Source of the DNA: Microbacterium sp. CFH 31415
Lineage (GTDB): Bacteria; Actinomycetota; Actinomycetes; Actinomycetales; Microbacteriaceae
Length of the DNA stretch: 64,000 bases
Direction: 5' to 3'
NCBI RefSeq assembly: GCF_022538185.1
Contig: NZ_JAKYXC010000008.1
Span: 112,040-176,039, forward strand
The translations under genes and the position numbers were made by a program. This document shows positions 9,179 through 16,123 of the stretch, piece after piece. The notes below the pieces were generated by a model. The model did no database searches. It was given only the letters and a program-made list of their open reading frames with translations, and was not told where the DNA came from. Position 1 is the first letter of the stretch. Each line of letters starts with the position of its first letter.

Positions 9179-10198
9179 TCAGGAGCGGGGCGGCGCGGTC
9201 GAGGCGCGGACGATCAGTCGCGGCTCGATGATGTCGTGCTCGGTGACCTCTTCGCCCTCGATCGCCGCGATGATGATCTGCAGCGCGAGCGCGCCGAGCG
9301 CCGAGAAATCCTGCCGCACCGTCGTGAGCGGCGGCAGGAAGTGGCGCGCGTCGGGAAGATCGTCGAACCCGACGACGCTGATGTCGTCGGGCACCTTCAG
9401 CCCTCGCTCCGACAGTCCGTGCACGAGGCCCAGCGCCATCTGGTCGTTCGCCGCGAACACCGCCGTCGCGTCGGCGAAGTCGTACGTCTTGCCGAACGTG
9501 TAACCGTAGTCCGATGTCCAGTCCCCGACCACCGGAGGGGCGATCGGCAGACCCGCGTCGGCGAGGGCATCCCGCCAGCCCTGCTCGCGAGCCCGCGCGT
9601 CGTACCAGTCCAGCGGCCCTGACAGGTGGGCGATCGAGCGGTGCCCGAGCTCGATCAGGTGCATCACGGCGGCCATCGCGCCGGCGCGCTGATCGACCGC
9701 GGCGGTGTGCATCTCGGGGTCGGACTCCGCCTTGATGACGAGGGTGGGAAGACCCGTGCTCTGCTGGCGCAGGAGATCGAGCGACGAAGCGCGCGGGGCG
9801 ATGACGCAGAGCGCGTCGACGCCCTGGGTCACGAGCTCGACGACGCCGGTGTCGATCTGCGACTCTTCGTCGTCGGAGATCGAGAACGCGCTGATCGCAT
9901 AGCCTGCATCGCGCGCAGCGCTCTCGATCGCGCGGAGCGTGCTGTTCGGACCCCACTGCACCGGGCTGTCGACGAGGATGCCGATGCGCATGGCGCGCCG
10001 CGTGGCGAGCGCGCGCGCGATGGAGCTGCGCGTGTAGTTCATCTCCTCGATGGCCTGGAGCACACGCTCGCGGGTCGACTCGCGGATGTTGGGGTGCCCG
10101 TTGAGCACGCGCGAAACGGTCATGTGCGAGACGCCCGCCTGCTTGGCGACATCGTAGATGCTCGGCCGCTGCCAGCCCCTGGCCATCTGATCGGTCAC
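9179..10198 (-). CDS. LacI-family regulator, probable repressor of the arabinan regulon
   Basis: DNA-binding transcription regulator of 339 residues. The helix-turn-helix is near residues 14-33 (YDVAKQAGVSHMTVSRVLNG), followed by the hinge and a periplasmic-binding-protein-like sensor domain. The start is a GTG at 10198, because a very strong site GGGAGGTGATCC, nearly the full anti-Shine-Dalgarno sequence, precedes it by a good distance; the in-frame ATG four codons on would be too far. This ribosome site overlaps the stop of the upstream gene (six-base gap), so the regulator is the last gene of the WxL/DUF916 operon. The inducer is presumably arabinose or a derivative; that is inferred. Confidence 0.92.
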   Translation of the reverse strand: MTDQMARGWQRPSIYDVAKQAGVSHMTVSRVLNGHPNIRESTRERVLQAIEEMNYTRSSIARALATRRAMRIGILVDSPVQWGPNSTLRAIESAARDAGYAISAFSISDDEESQIDTGVVELVTQGVDALCVIAPRASSLDLLRQQSTGLPTLVIKAESDPEMHTAAVDQRAGAMAAVMHLIELGHRSIAHLSGPLDWYDARAREQGWRDALADAGLPIAPPVVGDWTSDYGYTFGKTYDFADATAVFAANDQMALGLVHGLSERGLKVPDDISVVGFDDLPDARHFLPPLTTVRQDFSALGALALQIIIAAIEGEEVTEHDIIEPRLIVRASTAPPRS

Positions 10199-10204
10199 AG
10201 TGGA

Positions 10205-10867
10205 TCACCTCCCTTTCTTGCTGACCACATCGTAAGGCGCGGCGCTGGAGGCCGCCGCCGCACCGCCGACGCCGGGGAACACGGCTGCCGCCGCTCCGGG
10301 GACGAGCCAGAGGATCAGGCCGGTCACGACGAGGAGCGCGCCCGCCCCCGCCGCGGCGATCCAGCCCACGGGCACGGGGTCGTCGGTTCCGGACGGCGCA
10401 GCGCCTGAGGCGCCCGGTCCGCCGGTGCCGCCGGTGCCGGAGCCGGAGCCGGACCCGTCGGGGGTCGACGCGGTCGGCGTCGGCTTCGGCGTCGGCTTGC
10501 CCTTCCCGGGGTTCCCGTTCCCGTTGCCGTTCCCGTTCCCGTTGCCGTTCCCGTTGCCGTTCCCGTTCCCGTTCCCGTTCCCGTCGCCGTTCCCCGGGTT
10601 TCCCGGGCCGCCGGGGTTTCCCGGGTTTCCCGGGCCGCCGGGGTTTCCCGGATGACACGGATGCCCGGGCATTCCCGCCCAGGGAGGCGGGCCGGGTGTA
10701 CCCGGGGTCCACGTGCACTTCAGCGGGGTGATCTCCACCGTGACGCGGACGCCGTCAGGTTCCGGGGCGGGGCCGGCGGCCGACGCCAGAGTGCCGGGAA
10801 CGATGAGCGTTCCGAGGACGAGCGCGAGCCCGGCGATCGTGCCGGCGATCCTCCCCCGGCTCCTCAC
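10205..10867 (-). CDS. Small secreted protein with (GN)n repeats and C-terminal membrane anchor
   Basis: 220 residues. A signal peptide (about 1-31) is followed by a short beta-type stretch VRVTVEITPLK, a Pro/Gly-rich part with two Cys, collagen-like GNPGGPGNPG repeats, about twelve GN dipeptides, a Lys/Pro/Thr linker, a Ser/Gly spacer and one transmembrane helix near residues 165-190. No LPXTG motif is present. The GTG start at 10867 overlaps the DUF916 gene stop by four bases (GTGA). By position and plan it is the counterpart of the small anchored CscD proteins of Firmicute csc clusters, holding partners at a distance from the membrane; that role is inferred. Confidence 0.75.
   Translation of the reverse strand: MRSRGRIAGTIAGLALVLGTLIVPGTLASAAGPAPEPDGVRVTVEITPLKCTWTPGTPGPPPWAGMPGHPCHPGNPGGPGNPGNPGGPGNPGNGDGNGNGNGNGNGNGNGNGNGNGNGNPGKGKPTPKPTPTASTPDGSGSGSGTGGTGGPGASGAAPSGTDDPVPVGWIAAAGAGALLVVTGLILWLVPGAAAAVFPGVGGAAAASSAAPYDVVSKKGR
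10511..10594. repeat. Hexamer tandem repeat encoding (GN)n
   Basis: Fourteen consecutive 6-bp units of GTTCCC or GTTGCC (one GTCGCC) read as Gly-Asn on the minus strand. A second imperfect repeat follows to 10651 and encodes GPGNPG. Six-base units keep the frame when the copy number changes, so the linker length could vary between strains. Confidence 0.9.
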
Positions 10868-11934
10868 GAGACGTCCGCGGCGGATTCGGCCTCGCGGCGT
10901 CCGGCCGCCTTGGCATCCTCGAGCATCGACTCGAGGCGCCGGCGGGACCGGATGCGCCCCCAGACGATCGCCCACACGACCAGCACGATGCCGGCGAGGA
11001 TGATGAGCTGCGGCCAGGGCACCGCCCAGACGACCGTGTCCGCAGTCACGGGTTCGATGGTGGCGCTGTCGCCGTTCATCGTCACGACCGTAGGGGTGAC
11101 GACGACCGAAGCGGGAACGACGAACAGCGGCCAGACCCCCTCGACGACGACGGTGATGTCGCGCGAGTCGCCGGGCAGGAGTTCGAGCGTGCGCTCCCCC
11201 TCGGCCGGGAACGCGGTGGATGCACCTGCAGCGGACACCGTGCCTTCGGCGAGGAGAATGGTGTTCCCGGTGTTCTCGGCGCGGAAGGTGATCGTCGCCT
11301 CGCCGGGACGGAACGGGTTCCACGACAGGGAGTAGTCGCCCGAGACCACGTCGACTGTGGCCGAGGGCGTGATCTCCCCTGTCACCCGTGTGGTCACGCG
11401 GAAGCCCACGCGGCTCTCGACGCCGACCGCTGTGCCGTCCTCACTCTCCTGGACGGACACGATGGAGGCGGTGATCCCGGCGGCGTGGTCGCCCGGCTCT
11501 GCCTGTTCGGGGACGGTGATCGTGAAGGGAACGACAGCCGTCTCGCCCGCATCAATTGTGACCGTCTCCGGGACCGAGATCCAGGTGCCCGCGTCGACGG
11601 ACTCCTCCCCGGCCGGAAGGATGTCGAATCGACCCGTGCTGGTGTAGAAGCCGTCGGCGGCGAGGAGCGCGAACTCGACTGTCTGGTCGCTCACGTTGCG
11701 GACCGCGAAGTAGTCGTCGACCGACTCCCCCGGGTCGAGCTCGTTCTCGACGAAGGTCCGCCCATCAGGCCCGGACTCGTTAGCCGGAGTCACCGACCAG
11801 CGGACGTCGGGTGTGTCGTCGGTGTCAGCGGACGCGGGTACCGCGACACCGGCGACAAGCGCCAAGCCCAGAGCGAGGCCGGCGAGCGCATGACGCGCCG
11901 GCCGGAGGCGGGATGAGAGTGGCAGCAAGGACAA
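10864..11934 (-). CDS. DUF916 / WxL-interacting-type surface protein
   Basis: 356 residues with a signal peptide (about 1-36), two Ig-like beta domains (about 45-170 and 175-300), one transmembrane helix (about 308-330: PWPQLIILAGIVLVVWAIVW) and a basic cytosolic tail. The first domain (LDPGESVDDYFAVRNVSDQ; AVVPFTITVPEQAEPGDHAAGI) matches the DUF916 family, whose Firmicute members bind peptidoglycan and WxL proteins. The start is uncertain: TTG at 11934 gives a good signal peptide but has only a weak ribosome site. It follows the WxL-like gene by 70 bases and overlaps the next gene. Confidence 0.8.
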   Translation of the reverse strand: MSLLPLSSRLRPARHALAGLALGLALVAGVAVPASADTDDTPDVRWSVTPANESGPDGRTFVENELDPGESVDDYFAVRNVSDQTVEFALLAADGFYTSTGRFDILPAGEESVDAGTWISVPETVTIDAGETAVVPFTITVPEQAEPGDHAAGITASIVSVQESEDGTAVGVESRVGFRVTTRVTGEITPSATVDVVSGDYSLSWNPFRPGEATITFRAENTGNTILLAEGTVSAAGASTAFPAEGERTLELLPGDSRDITVVVEGVWPLFVVPASVVVTPTVVTMNGDSATIEPVTADTVVWAVPWPQLIILAGIVLVVWAIVWGRIRSRRRLESMLEDAKAAGRREAESAADVS

Positions 11935-11946
11935 ATCCAGACGTCA

Positions 11947-11977
11947 GGGTCGGGGCCGCCGTAGACGGCCCCGACCC
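11947..11977 (-). terminator. Intra-operon hairpin after the WxL-like gene
   Basis: A perfect 12-bp stem (GGGTCGGGGCCG and its complement) with a seven-base loop, 27 bases after the WxL-like stop and 12 bases before the DUF916 start. There is no T-run. It would favour higher mRNA levels for the first gene than for the two membrane-anchored partners. Confidence 0.7.
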
Positions 11978-12004
11978 GATTCAACACGAGTCAGTCTTCG
12001 CGTG

Positions 12005-12625
12005 TCAGTACGCGTCTTCCCACAGCGTGAGGGTGAGGGTCGCGGCGTAGCTGCCGGGCGCGACGTCGACGGGCGTCTTGAGGAACAGGTTGGCGTTCGC
12101 CGACCAGGCGCCCGCTGCGGCGGCCTCGCCCGAGTCCAGGGAGAGCGCCAGGAACTCTTCGCCCTCGAGACCCACGTTGTTGGGTCCCTCATCGAGCACG
12201 GTGTCGACATCCGGGCCGACTGCGACCTCGCCGTTGCCCTCCTCCGAGAGCAGCTGCGGCGACCAGCCGAGGTGTCCGGCCGAGATGGAGTTCGCACCCG
12301 AGACGAAGTCGGACGACTGACCGGTGACGTACCAGGCGACGCCCTCGGGGACCTCGGCGCGGTCGTCGGTGACGGTGACGGTGGGCAGGGTGCCGTCGAA
12401 CTGACGGATCTCGGCGTCGGCGGACTCGACCTCGGTCAGCGTCGCGGCTTCGCCGCCGACGGTCATCGTCAGCGCGCCCACGGGCTCGATCGCCTCGATG
12501 TTCACGTTGACGTCGACCTGGTCGTTGCCGACCTCGTCGGCGATGGCGGCGCCTGCGACACCGATCAGCAGCATCCCGCCGAACGCACCGGCGGCGGTAC
12601 GTGCGAACAGTCCTCGCTTGTTCAT
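12005..12625 (-). CDS. WxL-like secreted surface protein (paralogue 1)
   Basis: 206 residues with a signal peptide ending near AAIADE (residue about 30). The mature part is acidic and beta-rich. Two spaced motifs recall the WxL cell-wall domain: WYVTGQSSDF in the middle and YAATLTLTLWEDAY at the C-terminus. It lacks an anchor, sortase motif or hydrolase residues. It is about 70% alike by eye to the gene at 63272-63892. The ATG at 12625 has GGAGAG upstream. As first gene of the operon with DUF916 and (GN)n proteins, it probably coats the cell wall and may hold secreted enzymes or polysaccharide; the WxL assignment is my inference and needs a profile test. Confidence 0.72.
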   Translation of the reverse strand: MNKRGLFARTAAGAFGGMLLIGVAGAAIADEVGNDQVDVNVNIEAIEPVGALTMTVGGEAATLTEVESADAEIRQFDGTLPTVTVTDDRAEVPEGVAWYVTGQSSDFVSGANSISAGHLGWSPQLLSEEGNGEVAVGPDVDTVLDEGPNNVGLEGEEFLALSLDSGEAAAAGAWSANANLFLKTPVDVAPGSYAATLTLTLWEDAY

Positions 12626-12643
12626 TCGTTCTCTCCAATTTCC

Positions 12644-12694
12644 CGGTCGGCACCTCTGCCGACCGAACTCGCGAGCGACCGGTCCATCCGGTCG
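12644..12694 (-). promoter_or_regulatory. Structured 5' UTR of WxL-like gene 1
   Basis: Two perfect hairpins: CGGTCGGC/GCCGACCG (12644-12665, loop acctct) and CGACCGG/CCGGTCG (12676-12694, loop tccat). The second ends 50 bases before the start codon. A matching hairpin lies 49 bases before the paralogue at 63892, which suggests a conserved mRNA-stabilising or regulatory leader. Confidence 0.55.
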
Positions 12695-12713
12695 TCGGGA
12701 CTCGCTGGAAGCC

Positions 12714-12857
12714 TCAGCCGTTGCCGAGCGCCCCCGTCTCACATGGGTCGTGGCCGGCGCGAGGTGCGCCCGCCTCTCGGCGCGTCGCCCGGAGACTCCC
12801 CGCCACGACGAGCGCGACCGTGGTCTGCGCCGTACGGCTGAGGGAGTGACTGAGCAT
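12714..12857 (-). CDS. Possible 47-codon leader ORF upstream of the WxL-like gene
   Basis: A short frame starts with ATG at 12857, eight bases after AAAGG, and ends with TGA at 12714. The peptide begins MLSHSLSRTAQTTVALVVAG and then becomes Arg/Ala/Gly-rich with one Cys. It lies between the promoter (12910-12938) and the structured leader of the WxL-like gene, so it would be on the same transcript. It may be a leader peptide, a small membrane peptide or a chance frame in high-GC DNA; I cannot tell which. Confidence 0.3.
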   Translation of the reverse strand: MLSHSLSRTAQTTVALVVAGSLRATRREAGAPRAGHDPCETGALGNG

Positions 12858-12909
12858 ATTTGCACCTTTGCTCTCGGATCCGGCGGTGGATCGACTTGGC
12901 TCGCCTTGG

Positions 12910-12938
12910 ATGTTACCGGCAACAGTTAGCGAGAACAA
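12910..12938 (-). promoter_or_regulatory. Promoter with tandem operators for the WxL/DUF916/LacI operon
   Basis: On the minus strand, -35 TTGTTC (12933-12938) and -10 TAACAT (12910-12915) are 17 bp apart. Operators GTTAGCGAGAAC (12925-12936) and GTTACCGGCAAC (12912-12923) lie over the two boxes. Because the LacI gene is the last gene of this operon, it probably represses itself here. Confidence 0.65.
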
Positions 12939-12942
12939 GACC

Positions 12943-12956
12943 CGAAATCGGTTTCG
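12943..12956. promoter_or_regulatory. CGAAA-type palindrome next to the WxL promoter
   Basis: CGAAATCGGTTTCG is a near-perfect palindrome of a different LacI-type class, seven bases upstream of the operator pair. A similar site (CGAAAGGGATTTCG) lies in the promoter region controlled by the second LacI gene, at 39807-39820. Confidence 0.4.
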
Positions 12957-13046
12957 AGCCGTTTGATTCGGATGGCTGGCGCGACCTGCCCTGACTACGG
13001 CGAACGCACGGGACGGCTTGCGCTGCTCCACGAGGAATTCCGGTTG

Positions 13047-13074
13047 CCCGCGGCGCGCGACAGCGCGCCGCGGG
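13047..13074 (-). terminator. Terminator of the tandem GH43 operon
   Basis: A perfect 12-bp GC stem (CCCGCGGCGCGC with its complement, loop gaca) 57 bases after the stop of the GH43 gene at 13131. Confidence 0.7.
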
Positions 13075-13130
13075 GTCCGTCCACACCCGCGGCGCGCGTC
13101 GCGACGGCCGCTGCTGCGACCGTGGTCGGG

Positions 13131-16049
13131 TCACCCGCACGAAGCGGGCGCGGTGGTCACCTCCGTCGTGTCGATCACCGGCGAACCGGCAACCGCCGCC
13201 GATGCCGTGAGGCTGATCGATCCGGTAGGGATCGACGCCAGGCGGGTGGTGAACGATGCCGACGAGCTCTTGCCCGCGGCGATCGAGGCGAAGGTCTTCG
13301 AGCCGTAGGCGCCCGTCACCGTCGCCGAGACCGCGACATCGTCGGCGTTCGAAACGGTGACGACCTGCACGACCTTGCCCGACACGCAGCGGGCGGAGAC
13401 GGATGCCTCGACCTCGAGCACCGGCGGATCGCCGAGCATCACGTCCACCGTGCTGGCCGCCGATCCGGCCAGCACGTCGAAGTCCGCGAACGCCGCCGAC
13501 AGCTGCACCGCCTCGCCTGCGGCATCCGTCTCGGGGACGACCGCCTCGGCGACGTACGCGCCGTCCTTCGCGACGATGGGCGCGTCGACCGTCAGATGGC
13601 CGACGGTGAACCTCACGAAGCCGGCGACCGCTCCCCCGTCGGCGGCCGTGACCGTCGCGGCGAGCGCATCGCCGGGCCGCAGCGTGTCGCCGGGCTCGAC
13701 GCCGTCGAGTTCGACCTCGGTCGCGACCTTCGTCAGCGGTGCGCCCTTGGCGGCTTCCCACTGGTTGAGGGTGACGGGCAGCACGCTGCCGTGCCGGGAC
13801 TTCGGAAGTGCCCCGGTGACGGTGCGCCACTGCGGTGCGGCGAGCGACTCGGTGAACAGCGGCAGGTAACCGACGCCCGTGAAGTCGTCGACGAACAGGT
13901 AGAAGCCCTCGTCGACGCCCGCCGGCAGCGACGTGTCGCCCGCGTTCGCACGGAAGATGGTGGGGCCCTCGGTCGTGCGCGTCGTGTTGCGCGCGGTCTT
14001 CGAGATGCAGCTCGCGTCTGTCTGCCACGCGTAGTCGCCCGGCACCGTCAGCGCGTGCATGTCGCCGGACGACTCCTGCACGATGTCGACGCAGCCGGTC
14101 ACCTCCTTGGTGAAGCGGTAGAAGGTGCCGTCGTCCTCGATCATCGTCGAGTCGATGCGGTCGCCCGCGTCCTCCCACACCTTCGCGGGCGAGAACGTGA
14201 CGAAGTCGCGCGTCGTGGCGTACATGACCTTCGAATAGGTCGAGTTCGGGGTGCCCGCCTTGTCGTACGGACGCGTGCCGTCGAGGTAGACGCGGGACGA
14301 CCAGTACACGACGAACTCGCCGGCCGCAGCATCCCAATACGCCTCGGGCGCCCACGTCATCGACGCGTTCGGACCCGAGACCTTCACGTGCCGCTGCTGT
14401 GACCACGTGCGCAGGTCGGTCGACTGCCAGATCTCGAGGTGGGCGCTGCCCTGGTCGAGCGCGCGGTCCCAGCTGCCGTTGCGGCCGATCGAGAGGTCGG
14501 TGGCGATGAGGTAGAACCGGTCGCCCTCGGGCGCGCGCAGGATGAACGGGTCGCGCAGCCCCATCTCGCCGAACGTCGACGTCACGAGCGGTGCGCCGCC
14601 GCCGAGCACGTCCCACGTCATCGCGCTGTTGCCCTGCGAGGCCGCGAGGAAGATGTTCTCGCCCGCGATCGTGTCGGCGGTGAAGTAGGCGAAGAGGTAC
14701 CTGCTGTCGGCCGCCGCGCGCGGCAGCGGCTCGACGGTCACGGCGAACTCGCGGGTGAGCGCGTCGGGACCGTCGCCGATCGTGGCCGTGAGCGTCACCT
14801 CGACAGGCTCGGACCCCCACTCCGGTCGGGTGACGACGCCCGCTGCGGCCGCGCCGGTCGCGGCATCCGTGATCACGTCCTCGTCAGACGACTCCCATTG
14901 GATCGGCGAACCGGCCGCACCCCGCGCCGGAAGGGTGAGGTTGCCGCGCACCGACTCGGGCACGCGCAGCGCGTCGCGGTCGGCCGCCAGGTCGGCGGCG
15001 GCGAGTGCGGGAACGGTGACGGTGAAGGAGCGCGGGCTCGGCGCGGCCTGACCACGCGTGGTCGCCGATGCCGTGAGCGTCACGACCGTGGCCGGCTGAC
15101 CGGGTGCGGGCCGCGTGACGGTGCCGTCGGGCGCGATCACGGCCGGATCGGACGACGCCCACCGGACGCCGTGCAGCGTCACGAGCTGGAGATCGGCGGT
15201 CACCGCGGTGGTGTCGCCGAGGTCGAGGGAGGCGAGCTTCGCGCTCGACGCAGTCGCGAGTTCCGCGGCATGCGGCATCGCGTCGAGCTCGGACAGCGCG
15301 ACGACCTCGGTGTCGCTGAGAGCGCGGTCGTAGACACGGAACGCGCCGATCGACCCCTTGAACAGCGTGTCGGGCCAGGGCGCACGGCCGATCGTGTTGA
15401 GCGTCTGCGTGATGTCGGCAGGCGTCAGCGTGGTCTTGATCACCCCAGCGCGCTGACCGTCGGTGTAGAAGGTGAGGGTGTCGGCGTCCGCGTCGATGAC
15501 TGCGGTGAGGCTGTGCCAGCGATTGGCCGTCACGCCGTACGCGGTGCCGTTCTTCTCCCCCGCCGCGGAGCCCACGGTGATGCCCGAGCGAGGACCGCGC
15601 ACGTTGGCGAACCAGTACTGCTGCGTGGCGTCGTTGCCGATGTTCCACAGGAAGTGGTTCGAGGTCAGCATCGTCGGGTCGGACTTCACGTCGATCGACA
15701 CCGTGGCCGAACCCGCTCCGGCCAGGATGTCGTCGGGCAGTTCGACCCAGTTGCCGGTCGAGGTCTTCGCGCCGCCGGTGAACCGCAGGGCTCCCGCCTC
15801 GGACCGCTGATCGGCGACGTAGTTCCGCACGACCGCGTCGAACGGGTCACCGGCCGCCGCGTCGCCATCGGCGGTGTTGCGCACGGCATCGCCCGAGGCC
15901 TCGTCGAAGAGGTACTCGGCGACCAGGCTGTCGCGCAGCGGGTCCGCCGCGGTGGCCGCGGTGGCCGCAGGCAGCAGCCCCGCGGCGACGACGCTCGCCG
16001 CCGCGACGATGCCGAGGGCACGCCGGCGGATGCGGGTGGGTGCAGTCAT
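13131..16049 (-). CDS. Secreted LamG-GH43 arabinan-active glycosidase with C-terminal SCG domain
   Basis: 972 residues. Order: signal peptide (1-34), LamG/concanavalin-like domain (about 40-250), two Ig-like linkers (270-440), GH43-type five-bladed propeller (about 450-760), another Ig-like domain, and the shared C-terminal domain (about 878-972, ARCVSGKVV to final SCG). Candidate catalytic residues are Asp500 in GLRDPFILR and Glu694 in TTEGPTIFR. GH43 members act on alpha-L-arabinofuranosides or xylosides; the arabinan substrate is inferred from context. The ATG at 16049 follows GAGGA. It is 74 bases after the gene at 16124-19627 and has the same length and order as the protein at 23554-26472, its likely paralogue. 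Confidence 0.85.
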   Translation of the reverse strand: MTAPTRIRRRALGIVAAASVVAAGLLPAATAATAADPLRDSLVAEYLFDEASGDAVRNTADGDAAAGDPFDAVVRNYVADQRSEAGALRFTGGAKTSTGNWVELPDDILAGAGSATVSIDVKSDPTMLTSNHFLWNIGNDATQQYWFANVRGPRSGITVGSAAGEKNGTAYGVTANRWHSLTAVIDADADTLTFYTDGQRAGVIKTTLTPADITQTLNTIGRAPWPDTLFKGSIGAFRVYDRALSDTEVVALSELDAMPHAAELATASSAKLASLDLGDTTAVTADLQLVTLHGVRWASSDPAVIAPDGTVTRPAPGQPATVVTLTASATTRGQAAPSPRSFTVTVPALAAADLAADRDALRVPESVRGNLTLPARGAAGSPIQWESSDEDVITDAATGAAAAGVVTRPEWGSEPVEVTLTATIGDGPDALTREFAVTVEPLPRAAADSRYLFAYFTADTIAGENIFLAASQGNSAMTWDVLGGGAPLVTSTFGEMGLRDPFILRAPEGDRFYLIATDLSIGRNGSWDRALDQGSAHLEIWQSTDLRTWSQQRHVKVSGPNASMTWAPEAYWDAAAGEFVVYWSSRVYLDGTRPYDKAGTPNSTYSKVMYATTRDFVTFSPAKVWEDAGDRIDSTMIEDDGTFYRFTKEVTGCVDIVQESSGDMHALTVPGDYAWQTDASCISKTARNTTRTTEGPTIFRANAGDTSLPAGVDEGFYLFVDDFTGVGYLPLFTESLAAPQWRTVTGALPKSRHGSVLPVTLNQWEAAKGAPLTKVATEVELDGVEPGDTLRPGDALAATVTAADGGAVAGFVRFTVGHLTVDAPIVAKDGAYVAEAVVPETDAAGEAVQLSAAFADFDVLAGSAASTVDVMLGDPPVLEVEASVSARCVSGKVVQVVTVSNADDVAVSATVTGAYGSKTFASIAAGKSSSASFTTRLASIPTGSISLTASAAVAGSPVIDTTEVTTAPASCG

Positions 16050-16087
16050 GACGGATGTCCTCTTTCGGGTGGAGGGGGAAGGATGCC

Positions 16088-16117
16088 GCGGCCCGGGCGC
16101 GCTCACACCCGGGCCGC
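16088..16117 (-). terminator. Hairpin between the two minus-strand GH43 genes
   Basis: A perfect 10-bp stem GCGGCCCGGG/CCCGGGCCGC between the stop at 16124 and the start at 16049. No T-run follows, so it is more likely an mRNA end-protecting or attenuating structure inside the operon. Confidence 0.6.
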
Positions 16118-16123
16118 ATGGTC

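Noticed and set aside
10511..10651. CRISPR-like array
   Set aside because: The repeats are 6-bp coding units without spacers, inside an open reading frame.
10205..12625. Sortase-dependent anchoring of the surface proteins
   Set aside because: No LPXTG-like motif is present in any of the surface proteins or glycosidases, and no sortase gene is in the window.
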